Part shown: positions 1 through 12,113 of the stretch, in pieces
How positions within the stretch are numbered: the stretch's first letter is position 1
How the letters are laid out: each line of letters starts with the position of its first letter
Program-made: the position numbers and the translations under genes
The notes under the pieces: model-generated
Database searches by the model: none
What the model was told of the DNA's origin: nothing
The model's input: only the letters and a program-made list of their open reading frames with translations
Assembly: GCA_027924645.1 (NCBI GenBank)
Contig: BSBN01000763.1
Span: forward strand, 124,001-188,000
DNA: 64,000 bases
Origin: Cunninghamia lanceolata
Lineage: Eukaryota; Streptophyta; Pinopsida; Cupressales; Cupressaceae
Reading direction: 5' to 3'

Positions 1-373
1 ATCCCTCAAAGTATCCATGTAGACCCTGATCAGTGGAGAGGAGTATCGCACTTCCACAATAGCTAAGTTAGAACTACTAGATGAAAGGCACCTTGTCACA
101 CTTAATCATCTCCATGTCTATCAAAACTGCCTTTGGCGTAATTACAACAAAAAGATCAAAGAAAGACAGTTTCAAGTTGGTGATCTTGTACTCAAGGAGA
201 ATCAGAGAAATCAAGCAGATCGAGAAAAGAAGGGCAAATTTGAGCCTAACTGGTTAGGTCCCTTTATTGTCACTGCAGCATATGGATTAGGAGCTTATAC
301 TTTAGCTACACCTAATGACATTCCTCTAGATGAGCCACTTAACAGTGTCCATCTTAAGAAGTTCTATGCTTGA
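1..373 (+). pseudogene. Tat-A integrase C-terminal fragment
   Basis: This is the last ~120 codons of a Ty3/gypsy pol polyprotein; the upstream part lies outside the window. The frame reads LDERHL...LNHLHVYQ, then FQVGDLVLKEN, GKFEPNWLGPFIV and LNSVHLKKFYA before TGA at 371-373. This order (helical linker, then the SH3-like integrase C-terminus with GPF and HLKKFY) is typical of plant gypsy integrases. An in-frame TAG at 20-22 shows the copy is dead. It closely resembles 63371-63778 and, less closely, 14880-15255, so all three belong to one superfamily. The role of the domain, DNA binding during integration, is family knowledge. Confidence 0.88.
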
Positions 374-427
374 TCCTCAGAGTTTCCAAAAAAACACAAC
401 AAAAACAAAAAAAAAGCAAAAAAAGTC

Positions 428-513
428 CATCCTATGGTGAAAACCTGTTAAACAGGCACCTTGGATAAGTACCATAGTGAAATCCTGGCAAACAGACACT
501 ATGTGTAGAGTCA
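428..513 (+). repeat. GGTGAAAACC/GGCACC module, Tat-A copy
   Basis: Two half-units lie in tandem. Each runs GTGAAA-CC, then a short self-complementary stem (CCTGTTAAACAGG in the first), then GGCACC or GACACTATG. Matching modules follow the integrase stop of Tat-B (15311-15405) and Tat-C (63858-63942). Their shared position and order suggest a functional 3' UTR element, perhaps an RNA hairpin; function is inference. Confidence 0.65.
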
Positions 514-965
514 GAATCCATCATCTATCAAGTCTTGTTCATTCCTTGTTTTCACAACAAGCTTCACCCATCCATCCATAATAAAACCATTGACCTTCTT
601 TGCATTTCCATCTCCCTATCTAGTATAGCTTAGAAATTTATCAATGTCCATCGGCGTCATCCCACGTCTTGATCTGTGTCAACAGTTAGCGCTGACTTGT
701 CCTAGGTCAAGCTTTCTATGTCTTCTTCACCAATCAACTATGCATTTTCCTCTACTAGAATGGGGGCAACTCTTTCCTTAACCTAGGTCTAGGAGTGTGT
801 CCTTGTTCATGGTTCGCAAAACACTTCAATCTTTCTCCTTTTCGCAGGTAACACCCTTTAATGGACACATCACTCCTACGATAAAGGCTGTTATCTTCCC
901 AATGCTTTTCCTACATCATCACATCAACCAGAACAACATATTACCTCATCTCAATCTTAAGGTAC

Positions 966-1195
966 ATTGATCCCATGGATATGGGTATGTAGGCAGTCTG
1001 GAATACAAAGGAAGTTTCCAGTACTCAGGTACATAAGATCTCCTCCTTTTACCTTGACCCATCTCATCACTCTACCTAGAGCTACATATTATCATTTTTC
1101 ATCTTTCATCATAATGTGCCTTGATCCCGTGGATACAGGGTATGTAGGCAGTTTGGAATATGAAGGATGTATCCAATACTTAGGCACATACGATT
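966..1195 (+). repeat. tandem GGATA..GGGTATGTAGGCAG repeat
   Basis: Two imperfect copies about 153 bp apart each read CCTTGATCCC-TGGATA--GGGTATGTAGGCAGT--GGAATA and end in a GTACTCAGG/ATACTTAGG-like tail with CACATA. A GGATACGTAGGCAG-like word is, from memory, common in 3' regions of plant Tat/Ogre elements. I see no open frame shared by the two copies. Confidence 0.6.
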
Positions 1196-2436
1196 CATCA
1201 TTCTTCACCCACCCCAATCCATTGACATGTCATCTTTCTAGTCTTTCACTTATCAAAATCCATTCACCTCAACTTGACTAACTCAAGCAGCAAAACAACA
1301 AGCTAGCGCATCCTTTCAAAGCAAAAGTCTTTTGCAAAGCTTGAAGTAAAGCAACTTCCTTCTAGAGTCATCTACTATCCTGCATATCGATAGGGCCAAC
1401 ACCAGCTAATTCCAGCTTAACCCAAGCACCAGATCAACAAGCTTGTCTTCTGCAAAGTGTTCCATTTTTGGGACCAACATATGTGTCTCCTGCAACATGT
1501 AGCATCTCCCGCAGCAAGGCATTGTCTTTTTAGGTAGATAGCCCCCTTTAATGGACATAGAGTTCCTACGATAAGGCTATTATCTTTCCTATCCAATCTA
1601 TCCTGAGCAACCTCTTTGGCAAGAGAATATGTTGGCTGTATGTTTACTTTGTAAGTCAGTCAGTTTGCTTTTTGGTTTATCTTTTATTCCTTCTTCCATC
1701 ACCTATTCAAAGCTACCCTAATTTATCTATAATCTTGGTATGTTGCGATGTGGTATGGATTGGGGGCATAGTTATTGCTTTCTATATGTCATGTTTGAGG
1801 AATGATGTCTACACATCTTTTTTTTTGGCATCATATTTATCTTGTGTGTGTTACGACCTAGCATCTTACATATTTAATACTCTTCTTACATTTATGTATT
1901 GAAGTTTATTTTATGTCCAAGACCATGGCTCATTCACATGTACAACAAGGTTATATTATGTCTAAGGGATCTAAGTTCAAATCGCTTGCTTGCAAAGTCA
2001 ACGTCCACGCACTCAGATATCACAGCACCTTGGTCATTTATACCTTGGTGGCAAACTATCCATGTGCTATATCACAAATAAGGATTGCTCTTTATAAACA
2101 TTTGTGAAACCATTGCAACAAGATCATCCATTTACACCATCCATTTTTCCATGGCCTTATATAGTTTTTCACACAAAGATCAATCAATCATCTTTCTCTC
2201 ATGTTCTCTCCTATCTCCTTTCTTCTATCTATCATCAACCCAACCTCATCTGTCTCCAACAAAATCTTCTAGTCGAGCGTCAACACAGTTCTTTTGTCGC
2301 TTCCCTATCTTTCCTCTCGACGGGGCACCCTACGCCAGCTACGTTGGGGCAACTAGCTACACTAGGGCATCAATAAATTATATCATATTTTCAACAATCA
2401 TTTTCTTTGACGCAACGTTGTAAACTACATTGCATC

Positions 2437-2450
2437 AAAGAGGGGCAAAA
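2437..2450 (+). promoter_or_regulatory. Tat-A polypurine tract
   Basis: The purine run AAAGAGGGGCAAAA directly precedes TGTAGATACC, the start of an LTR. This is the expected plus-strand priming site of reverse transcription. The Tat-B equivalent is the similar AAAGAGAGACAAAAT at 18932-18946. Confidence 0.8.
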
Positions 2451-3535
2451 TGTAGATACCCTAAAATGACCATGTCGTCACACCACTTGCATTTCATCAA
2501 TTCTTCTAATCACCTGCATTTCAACATTAATTGAATAATCTAATTATTTAATTAATTTCATCAAATTCTTCCAAATCACATAATTTTGACATTAATTGAA
2601 CAAATTCTCTTTATTTAATTAACTAAATTAAATTCCTCTATATTCTTCCAAAATTAAATAATGTTTATTATTTATTTAAATCATTATCCTCTTTCAAATC
2701 TCAAGTCTAGATTAATTAAATAAATTAATTATTTGATTAATTCATTACAAATTCCCTCTTATCTACAATTAAATAATTCTACATTATTTAATTAAATCAA
2801 TTGTTCTTCTAAATTTAAATAAATCATGCAAATTTATTTAAATTATCTCAATCCTCTAAAAATAAATAAAATCAAATATTTTATTTATAATCTTCTGTTC
2901 CTCTCATGCACAATCAATTAAATAAATTTATTTATTTAATTTCATTTATCTTTCCAATTCCTCTTAAAATATCTTGTTAACTCATGTGCACAATCAGTCT
3001 TATTTTTAGAACTCTAAAAAAGGCAAAATTACAATTTGAGTTATCTATTCAATCAATCTTGTTTTCATCATATTTTAATAAAAATATCTTTATGGATTGA
3101 CACATGTCATGTGCACATTCATCATGGTTATTTGTTTTATCTCCTCCATTGATTCTTCTGAATTATCTGGACCGTTGATCAATCTCTGTTGAAACCTATA
3201 TAAACCCCCCCTCATCTCCTTCACAAATCCTCTTCTATCACTTATTCTCAAACATCCTTTACAGTGCTTTGAGCATACATCGCATCGATTGAGAAACTTC
3301 ATGATCTTTTGACATTGATCTTTGAGCACTTTGACACTTTTCGTGCTTGTTGTAAACATGGTTTCACAGAGTTATTGAGCAATCCACATCCAACAAAGGG
3401 AACAACACAAATCTTGGTAAAAGCTTTCTTATTTCATTGGATTTAGTGATAATGGATTTCATTTAGATTAGTTCTCTTTATGTTATGGGCTTTTGATTTG
3501 ATTTGTTTTGATTTAATCAAATTTCCTCATACACA
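2451..3535 (+). repeat. Tat-A 3' LTR
   Basis: The LTR starts TGTAGATACCCTAAAATGACC right after the polypurine tract; the first ~24 bp match the LTR at 26313. The U3 part is very AT-rich with many TTATTTAATTAA-like words. A TATA box, TATATAAA, lies at 3197-3204. The right end is placed at CATACACA (3535) because related LTRs end in CATACA. The start is well supported; the end is a judgement. A short minus-strand frame at 3090-3359 is chance. Confidence 0.65.
3197..3204 (+). promoter_or_regulatory. TATA box in Tat-A LTR
   Basis: TATATAAA lies after the AT-rich U3 and is followed by a C-rich stretch, the usual layout of a plant LTR promoter. A matching CTCTATAAATTGAG element is present in the related LTRs at 4563 and about 26560. 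Confidence 0.6.
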
Positions 3536-4554
3536 GATGCCTTCATTGGCCTCAACATGTACTTATATACTAAGTCTAATCTAAACAACTATTACTCTCC
3601 ATGAATGTGGGATAATACAATATACTCATAGGACAACGTACAAAGCATATGTGTCCAAGAGCAATATACTAACAAAGTAAAGAGAAGGGCTAAACATGGG
3701 TTCCTAACATGCTCACAAAAGGCCCACTGCCTACAAGAGACTTACAGTCTACAAATGCTTACAAATGATACCAAGGTGTTTGAACTGATGAACAACATCT
3801 ATGCATGCAAGATTTCAGTTCCAGTTAGGTACAGTATACTGATATGGCACATTTCATTCTTCCTCTGCTCAATATTACTTTCCTGTCACATTCTGGACTT
3901 GATTTACTATCTTTATACTTGCCTCTGCTTTTCTTTGCACTTCACCATTCATATAATCAAATTCACACACTTACAAGCTTGAATCCATCAGGTATATATA
4001 TCTGCATCAAGGATTTCCAAGACTTTCTTAGTTGGTAACAAGAACACTTGAGATATTTGCAAGTTGTTGATCTGTCGGTTAAATCCATGCTAGATTAGTG
4101 ATGCACGTCAAAACATAGGCATAGAAGTCATTAATCATGTCGTCTAACAATGTATGCTATCACAGATTGCTTGATCAGCACCTTTTACACATCTAGATTG
4201 AAGTCTGATACTCTGTCGCTCAGTTCTTCCTCTATCTACTCTGTCAGACTGGAAGCCAACACTTAGATGCTCATATCTTTTACATGCTTTACCACCAGAG
4301 GCTAAATCTCTGGAATACACTAGTCATATGACCCCTCTTGACTTATCCAAGTCCGTAGCTTACTGAGTTACACCATCTGAGAGATCTGGACCTGATTGTC
4401 AGCTCATGTAGCATGCTCTGTTCTTGTCTACCGAACCATCTTGACTTCAATCTGACTTCTGGTATGATTGAATTACCAACTGCGGATGTTCAGGATACAC
4501 TTTGTTGCCATCAATGACAACACTTAAATGACCTAGCAGTGTCTCTTGCCAACA
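3536..4554 (-). repeat. Sirevirus-like Copia LTR fragment
   Basis: Read on the minus strand from 4554, this starts TGTTGGCAAGAGACAC and goes on with GTTGTCATTGATGGCAACAAAG, CAGAAGTCAGA and GACAAGAACAGAGC. The 5' LTR at 48948 has the same words in the same order. A TATATATA box (about 3997) and a TCTCTTGTAGGCAGTG match (about 3720-3740) follow, as in that LTR. The U5 end with the CCCCCTCTCAGT and CAACA terminus is missing, so the copy is truncated on its window-left side. The left boundary is approximate. Confidence 0.65.
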
Positions 4555-4857
4555 CATTCAACCCTCTATAAATTGAGCCTCTCACATCATTATCACATCT
4601 TGCATATGCAAGTACATGCTGCCATTTTCCATATCATTATCATTATCATTTGCCTCCATTATAACCATCTCATACCTAGATTATGTTGGTTTTGTGAGTA
4701 GTCCACAATACATAATATATACATAGAACAAAGCTAGTAGAATTAGGGTGCACTCTACTCCATTCTATCTAAGTGTGAGGGTTTGGTTTGAGCTGAAGTT
4801 ATTGATTTATATTGCATTTATCTTCATTATTTACCTTGAATCATAATTTTGCATACA
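4555..4857 (+). repeat. Tat-B 5' LTR, right part
   Basis: This stretch (CCCTCTATAAATTGAG at 4563 through CATACA at 4857) matches the last ~290 bp of the complete LTR at 26313-26847 nearly base for base. Its left part is missing where the Copia LTR fragment abuts. It contains the TATA box, the transcription start region and the U5. A primer site follows at 4861, so this is the 5' LTR of an element reading rightward. Confidence 0.8.
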
Positions 4858-4860
4858 TTT

Positions 4861-4880
4861 TTGGCACGCCCAGTGGGACA
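4861..4880 (+). promoter_or_regulatory. primer-binding site of Tat-B
   Basis: TTGGCACGCCCAGTGGGACA starts three bases after the LTR end. A G/C-rich TGGC-CGCCC-GTGGG word directly after the 5' LTR is the usual tRNA primer site in plant Tat-like elements. I do not assign the tRNA. It is different from the initiator-Met type sites at 40724 and 50042. Confidence 0.7.
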
Positions 4881-7725
4881 CATGTCCCTTTAATCAACTT
4901 TTTTTAGAAGAAATTTCATCATTTTTTGTTGCAAGTTGCAGATCCACTCCCCTGACTGTCACAGCACACTGGTGCTTCCATTCAACATGCCTACATTTGC
5001 AAGTGATGTGCTTGTGTGCTTTGTCACTATGCCTACGCTTTCTATTTTAGCGCCTGATATTTGATTTTGACCGAGTTTCATTTTTTGATCCATATTAGCT
5101 ATAATTTTCTACTTTTTTTGTTAGATTTTGGTTTATCTATGTTGCTAACCCTCATATCAGACCTGTTGATTAGCTAACATCTAGTTTTGTAGGGTTTTTA
5201 TCATGTTTTTATTATAGGTTTTGATCACCTTTCACAAATCCGTGCCTATGCCTACAAAAGCATGCCTTCGTTGTGTGTCATCTTGTGCAACTAGGGTTTC
5301 ATCAGCTCTGCTAACTGGGACCTATGATTCTGCCCCTGTTAGTTATTTTCTATTTTTTGTTAGACCTGATTGTTGGTTTTTGCCAGGTTTCATCTCACAG
5401 CTCTAGTTTAGCACCTGTGCTCTGTTAACCCACACATACAATCCATTTCACCATGCCTTTGTTGTGCAAGTCCACACCTATGTAGCTATAGATCCATGCC
5501 TTTACTTGGTCCCTAAGTGCCTATTCTCTCTATCATCGTGCATGTGCTTGTTTTCGGTGCCCTTGTGTTGGAATGGTAAATCAGGTATAACAGTCTTATT
5601 TTTTTATTTGCTTTATCTATGTTTCCATGCTTTTGGCTATATTTCTGTGTTATTTATTGAATGTCATTTTGTAACTAACATTTTGGCTTGATCTTGGGAC
5701 AAGCATATTTGTGCATCTTGTTTACATTTGTCAAAGATCATATCTCAAAATACTAACAAGTTTTCTTGCAACACTGCTTGTCAAAGATTTTGATTTTCCA
5801 CTAATTTAGGCACTAAAGTAGATTAGAGGGTTAATGAACATTTATTTCCATGTCTTTGAAGTTGTGTGTTGGTTTATGCTCTTTCCTTTCACTTAATGTG
5901 ATCTTAGAGATCAAAAACCACACATTCCTTCTCTTTGTTATCCCAAGATTTTCTTATTTGTGTGTATGTTCTCTCCTCGCGCTTTGTATGATCTTAGAGA
6001 TCAAAAACAACCAGTAAGATATTTCCCCTATGAGACTTGCCTTTAGAGATACACCCACTCTAAAGTGGCAACCTCAGCCATGTGTTCTGACGGGGTATAT
6101 CAAAGGGGGGAGCAAAATATGTACCTCAATGGTGAACACAACTTGCCCAAATTGATCCTCGAGACCCTCGATCTATTGAGACTTGGTTTGGTGATGTGTG
6201 GGTATGTTGCTTGGAATCCTATTCATGGACTTGTGCCTCATCATACCTTGTGTATATATAGGACTCCCTTAGAAGCTTGTAAAGCCTAGTTAAAACCCTT
6301 CCATTGTCCTATCTTGTGGTGCATTCTCATTGGGGAGGAGAAGTTACTCACATGTACCTCCACGTGTTGAGATAGAGCTCACTTTGGTCAAGGTTTATCC
6401 TCCAAGGTAAGGGGTGTATGGTGGTACATGACCATGCATTCCCTAGCTATCCAATTACATGGTAGATGGTATTAAGGGAATGGATGCCTCCATTATCAAA
6501 TTAGTGGGGACAAAAGTTAGCCTTGTGAGTCCACAAGATTTGACACTCCTACTTGAATAATTTTAGGTTTGTTAATATTTTCGGCATGTTTTCTTTGTGA
6601 AAAACTAGTATAAGCCACTTTTAGCCACAAAGCAATTCACACCAATTACTTTGATAAGTCACAAGTCAACCATTATGTTTTTGTGATTATATATTTCTTT
6701 CCAAATTCTAAAACCTAGTCACAAAACAACAAATCAAAATAGAACTGTGACTGTGACTGTAGTTTCGTGCCCCTGCTTTATGTCATTGTGCATGTGTTGT
6801 AAGTTGTCATGCCTGTTCTTTCTATTAGTGTGCATATGATTGGCAACTCAGTGCATGTGTTGGAACTCAATTTTACTCATTGAAATCCAAAACTTTAGTT
6901 TTTAGACTTGACTATAGGGTAAAACAATGACATGAAATAGACTCATATTTCATCCCAGCTAGCCCATACAACCACCCAACCATCTTACATTGCCTTACCC
7001 ATTATATTGATTTTGGAATTTTGAGTTGCTATGCATATTTTATCGAACTATTCACAAAACCCAATCACTCATCAAGCAATCAATCCTTTAATCTATCAAT
7101 CAAACCATCAATCAAATCCAAAATTTTCAAAAGCCTATCCTAGATCTTTTTATATTTTTTGGAGATCTATTGACTTAGGAGCTTTGACTACTCTTAAGTT
7201 AGTGGGCCTTTTATCCTATTTTTATTTTTTTCTTGGGGTCTTGTCTACCCCAAGTAGAAAGGTTATCATTATTCCTCTTCTTGCTTCGGCTTTTGTCAGC
7301 CCTAAGTAGTGAAAGGAATACCATCTTTATCCATAACAAAAGATCTAGGTGAATCTTGAGCTATTTTTGTTTTATCCCCATCATATCCTTGTCATACCCA
7401 TATCATCATATCCTTTTGTCATCCTTTTTATTATCTTAGTCTTCATTCTTGTCATATCATATCCTAGTCATCACCTTATCCTTGTTACTATCATAATTTG
7501 GTTGCCATATCCTTATCATCATACCATTATCCTTATCACCTTCATATCCTTGTCATCCTCATACTTTATCCATATCATCTTCATATCACCATACCATTAA
7601 CATCTTTTGGTCCAAAATCTTGTCATTAAGGCCTTACACCAAACATAACCAATCCCCAAATCCAAAATTGATCCATCATTATCCATTTACACCCATCATC
7701 TTTTCATTCCAAGGTCATTCTATTT
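4881..7725 (+). other. Tat-B leader (5' untranslated region)
   Basis: About 2.85 kb lies between primer site and gag start with no supported gene. It is T-rich and repetitive. TGATCTTAGAGATCA, a perfect inverted repeat with a 3-bp loop, occurs at 5899-5913 and 5989-6003. The segment 6380-6545 recurs inverted at 27385-27530. The stretch 7360-7600 is a simple CATATCCTTATCATC repeat whose 83-codon frame is spurious. Long leaders of this kind are known in Tat/Ogre elements. Confidence 0.6.
7360..7600 (+). repeat. CATATCC/TTATCATC low-complexity tract
   Basis: About 240 bp of pyrimidine-rich, irregular repeats of words such as CATATCCTTGTCAT. The frame through it reads only I, P, S, H and L and is not a gene. 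Confidence 0.7.
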
Positions 7726-10466
7726 ATGCCCACCACAAGGTCACAAGCTAAGAGAATCATGGAATCCCATCAAGAATCCCAACAAGAGTCCCATCAAGAA
7801 ATCCAACAAGAGTCTTATCAAAAACCTCATCAAGAGTCTTAATAAACAATCCCATCAAGAGTCTACTTCACAAGGTAGAGGAAATATCATACCATCTAAC
7901 ATTGGGTTTGAATTTTGTCCTAATTTTGGATTGCCTACAAACATGTTCATACACGATGCTTACAAGGACATTCTCAAACCATCATCAAATCCTATATATA
8001 CACAAGAGCATGATAATCCTACATAAGAACCTCAAAGTACAAGTACATCTACCCATGAGTCCCTTGATTATGAACCTAGAGTCCAAGACTTTATGGAAGA
8101 CCCTGATAATCAAGCCCTAGTGGACCATATCATTTCCAAGAATGCCCAAACTTACTTCCAAAAGTTAATATACCAAGGAATCAAGGTACCTCTCTACTTT
8201 GATGTGTCTACATTGATACCTCAAGGCTACCCTCATCAAGTAGATAATTCATTTGGAGGTTCCTCCCAACCACATGTTGATGAGACCTTAAATCCCATGT
8301 CAAATCTTTACATTAACACACCCATCAATCTACCTACTTCTTCTGTAGGTGTGTCACAACATATCCCTATCATGACAATGTTAATTTCTCACAATACGAC
8401 CACCATCATACCCCCATCATCAAACATCCCATTATCATCCATTCCTATAGATCATCTATCCCTATGACCTCATACATACCTCATATAAAGACATTCATCA
8501 ATCAACCTACTTCTTCTATGGGTATATCCCAGCCTAGAATTGCCACCATCTTCCCACCTTATAGTGGTATAGTTCTTCCTCCAATCACTAGTCAAGTATC
8601 CAACCCCATCTACATATCACCAACTATACTACGCATTCATACCCAAGCCAATGTATCCATTCCTCAAAACTCACATGTCCAAACTCAATCCTCATCATCA
8701 CATGCTCAAAACCCAAATACATTCATCCTCCAACAACAAGCCCTTTTACAAAAACTAATATCTAGTCAACAAGTCCAAACACAACAACAACAAGCCCAAG
8801 AACAACTACAACAATCACAAACACAACAACAAGAAGTCCAAACATAGCAACACCAACAACAATCTTCATCCAACACATCTACCATGACATCTAATGAGTC
8901 ATCAGAAATGCAATAACTTATGAAACAAATGCTAGCTAATATGCAAAAAGTGAACCAAAAGAAGAGATACACCTTTGAAGAAATTTGTCCATACCCATTT
9001 GATAAATGTCTAGTCATGAACCCTTTTCCTCAAAACATTGAATTTCTGAAATTTGATAAATACAAAGGAAAGGGTGATCCTAGAGACCATGTTAGAGAAT
9101 TCTTCATAGCATGTATGGATGTTACATATGATGACACTTACTTGATGAGACTTTTCCCTCGAGTAGACTAGTAGGTCAATCCATTGAGTGGTTCTCCCAT
9201 ATTCCTCATGGAATTAAAATTTTCCAAGAACTTGCTGATAAATTCATAGTTCACTTCTCATACAACATTGAACATGAGATGTCAATGACCAACCTTTGCA
9301 ATAGCAAACAATGAAATGGGGAATCATTTGCTACCCTCCTACAACATTGGAGGAATCTCACTAGTAAGTTTCCTTGGTCCATTCCTCAGAAACAACTTTT
9401 CAATCTTTTCATCCAAAACTTAAATTAGGAAATGGATTTTCACTTTCAAGTCCAATGTGCCGACACTTTTGAAGAAATAATTGATAAAGGAACAACCATA
9501 GAAAAATCCCTAAACACAAAATGACATGTCAAAATTTTCAAAGACAATAAGGACTCCAATAACAATCAATCCAATGAAAAACCATGATTTTGGGCCATGA
9601 TTAAGAACATTGTCAATGATGGGGTCATGGATTCTAAGCTTGTACAAATTGTCCAAAATCCTCCATTTGCACTCAAAGCATCATCATCATCAAATAAAAA
9701 TGTTACCCTTACCAAGAATAATCCTATACAAGCATTAAGACCTATACATAAATTCAAAAACTTGGAAGAACCTATAGAATCTATTTTTCATAAACTCTTA
9801 CAACATGGCCTCATTAAACTTCCCAAGATCAAACCTTATGAGGAAAATGTCATCAAATCCCATTGGTACAATGACAATGAATATTGTGAATATCATAGGG
9901 TCAAGGGTCATAAAACAAACAATTGCATGAGACTTAAGAACTATATCCAAGATCTTATAAATTGAGGATATGTTTCTATAGATGAACCTCCTCCAAAGTC
10001 ATCCAATAAAAAATTGAGAGTATACCAAGATCCATTCCCTCCACATGGGAAGGTTAGTTCCTCTAAGAATGACAATCAAGCCAATAAAGTCAATTCCTCT
10101 CCTTCCTATGATTCCATTGTGAGTCATATTGAAGCTTGCTTATCACAAGTAGCCACCATAACCATAAGATCTTGTAATCCTAATTGTGTCGTAACTACTT
10201 GCCAAAGTTGCATCATTATTCAAGGAGCCCCATCCTCATCTATTCCATACTCATCCATAGCACCTCCCAAATACAATATCCTTGATCATCTAGGTAAGAC
10301 TCCTGCACAAATCTTGATCCTAGAGATTCTTCATACTTTCCCTATGCATAAGGAGATATTAGATAAAGCCTTGATTGAATCTCATGTCTCTAATGATATT
10401 GATTTTGAACAATTTCAAGCCATGTTCGGACACCTCACATCTATGGACCACCTAGTTTTCACCTAA
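7726..10466 (+). pseudogene. gag: Tat-B gag (broken)
   Basis: The ATG at 7726 opens MPTTRSQAKR, a common gypsy gag start, followed by repeats of a QESHQ/QESQQ type. Stops and frameshifts break the frame. Recognisable blocks are a Q-rich stretch (8730-8880) and the capsid-like domain from 8950 (TFEEICPYPF, KFDKYKGKGDPRDHVREFF, then IEWFSHIPHG and FSYNIEHEMSM after a break near 9172). A zinc knuckle near 9880-9925 reads CEYHRVKGHKTNNC; this C-x2-H-x4-H-x4-C has His in place of the second Cys. Gag packages the element RNA into virus-like particles (family knowledge). Tat-C has the same order at 43030-44240. Confidence 0.85.
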
Positions 10467-10472
10467 AAAGAC

Positions 10473-11090
10473 ATGCCTACTATCGATTCATTCCATAATG
10501 AACCCCTCCACCTAGAAGTAGTCATCCATAAACACAAATCCAAGAGGGTCCTAGTAGATGGTGGATCAGGTTTAAACCTATGCACCTTAAGATTGGTAAG
10601 ACAATTGGGATACTCTACTACAGTTATTGATAAAAAAACATTCCATTACAATCAAGGCTTATGATGAAGGTAAGAGACGATCAGAGGGAACCATCAATCT
10701 ACCTGTTGAGTTAGGTCCCACACTTGTGGAAATCACTTGTCAAATTTTAGACCTTAATCTCCCATATAACATTCTCCTAGGATGCCCATGGATTCATGCC
10801 ATGAAGGCTGTTCCTTCCACCTACCACCAATGCATCAAATTCCCTTATAATGATCAAGAGATCACCATATATGTCGATCCACACCCCTTCAAATATTGTC
10901 ACCTATTGGAAGGCCCATATTGCAAAGCTAATTATTGGCCTACCATTAACATTGCTAAACCCTTTCCATCATATATTGATACATCCACACTTGCCTCTTC
11001 ATCCAAATCATATACCACATATCCCAAGATCAAGGCTAAGACTAAAGACAAAGGATTAGGAGAGTACACTCTACAAAGGCCTTTTGTGTG
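10473..11090 (+). pseudogene. Tat-B aspartic protease (broken)
   Basis: The retropepsin active site reads VLVDGGSGLNL (DGGSG at 10557-10571) and is followed by LVRQLGYS. A frameshift near 10640 moves the frame to ITIKAYDEG, then LPYNILLGCPWIHAMKAVPSTYHQCIKFP, which is the flap and ILG region of plant gypsy proteases. In its family this enzyme cuts the Gag-Pol polyprotein. The frame then enters a linker towards the G-patch. Tat-C has the equivalent at 44620-45217. Confidence 0.85.
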
Positions 11091-11099
11091 GGGCAACTC

Positions 11100-11630
11100 C
11101 CACTTTCTCCTATGATCTTTGGAAGACCTCATCCTAATGGACCTATTTCAACTATCACAATCAATTGTAGGCCAACTAAGTTTTCCTGTTGGGGTGTAAT
11201 AGACAAAGAGATCATTGATGTAGATATTTTGGAATGGCTCTCCAAGGAAAAGGATGAACAAGAAATTTTCCCTCTTGAGAAATATCCCAAAGGTTTTCAT
11301 ATAGCACAAAACATGGCTTACCAAGGAAAAGGTGGTCTTGGCTTACAAGGACAAGGAACTATTGAACCCATTCAAGCTACACATAGACCTAGACACCTGG
11401 GGCTAGGGTTTGGATCACAAGAGCTAGCATCTCCAGAGATCAAATTTATCTTGGATGAGGTAGCTAAGGCATTTCCCGCTATTAAGAGTACTAATGAGGA
11501 TACTTACGATGACTCCCTTGAGTGTATCGTCAAGTTATACGATTCATCCGTCTTCACCCTTACCACGTCATTGCCTTCATCACCACCATCTCATAACCTC
11601 CAACTCATCTACCCTAAACTCATTGATTGA
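11100..11630 (+). pseudogene. Tat-B linker with G-patch domain
   Basis: After a frame change near 11090 the frame reads KYPKGFHIAQNMAYQGKGG, then LGLQGQGTIEPI and, after a short gap, LGLGFG (about 11278-11415). This fits the G-patch pattern of spaced glycines with an aromatic residue, GLG and QG-I-PI. G-patch domains bind nucleic acid or RNA helicases and occur in betaretroviral polyproteins (established knowledge). Here the domain sits between protease and RT. The Tat-C copy at 45411-45540 is clearer. The frame ends at a TGA (11628) inside LIYPKLID. Confidence 0.75.
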
Positions 11631-11639
11631 GACCAACAA

Positions 11640-12110
11640 GGGCCTCCTATTCTAGATGTCTTTCAAAATGACGAGGCTATCACTGAATTCTTAGGATTAA
11701 GATTAGGAATACCTATTGGAGATCACAAGATTGGATACACTATAGAGCTCAACACTAATGCCTACATTGGAGAGACAGTCAAATTCCTTAGTTGCAAAAG
11801 TGAAAATATAAAAATCATGTCCCCTAGTGAAAACCACTTTGTGGCACTTTTGGATGACAAAAAAATAAAAATAAAGGACATATCCAAAGGTGAAAACCTC
11901 CCTGAGGTACTTGAGGATGAGTAATTTGACCTCCCCAAAATTAAGGTATATCAAGAGAGATCTCCCATTCTTATTGAGGAAACACAAGAGATGAATTTGG
12001 GAACACCTGAAGAACCAAAAATCACATTTGTAGTAGTATCCCTTGATGAATTTAAATTACAAGAATTTATCACCTTTTTCAAAGAGAGATCAATGATTTT
12101 CACTTGATCC
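11640..12110 (+). pseudogene. Tat-B linker between G-patch and RT
   Basis: Protein-coding in origin: LDVFQNDEAIT, then ENHFVALLDDKKIKIKDISK and GENLPEVLEDE. Stops at 11921-11923 and 12106 break it. The repeated phrase GEN-x-V/E and KK-KIKD is shared with Tat-C (45950-46050). Its DNA (11823-11922) carries the same GTGAAAACC...GGCACT words as the 3' UTR module. The function of the linker is unknown. Confidence 0.65.
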
Positions 12111-12113
12111 TAT

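Larger units (their letters stand above)
374..2436 (+). other. Tat-A 3' untranslated region
   Basis: About 2 kb without a convincing gene separates the integrase stop from the polypurine tract. It holds a conserved module (428-513) built on GGTGAAAACC and GGCACC. It also holds two copies of a TATGTAGGCAGT-containing repeat (966-1045 and 1119-1195). The stretch 1610-1780 (TTTGGCAAGAGA, later TTGGGGGCATAG) matches the Tat-B 3' UTR at 18150-18310. The short reading frames here (967-1281, 1672-1902, 2085-2423) are low-complexity and have no family resemblance. A long 3' UTR is usual for Tat-lineage elements. Confidence 0.7.

Noticed and set aside
967..1281. 104-codon frame with repeated CVGSLEYEG-like words
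   Set aside because: It is made by the two copies of the 3' UTR repeat; the frame is not kept in the other Tat UTRs.
7349..7600. 83-codon frame of hydrophobic residues (membrane protein?)
   Set aside because: A simple CATATCC/TTATCATC repeat produces it.
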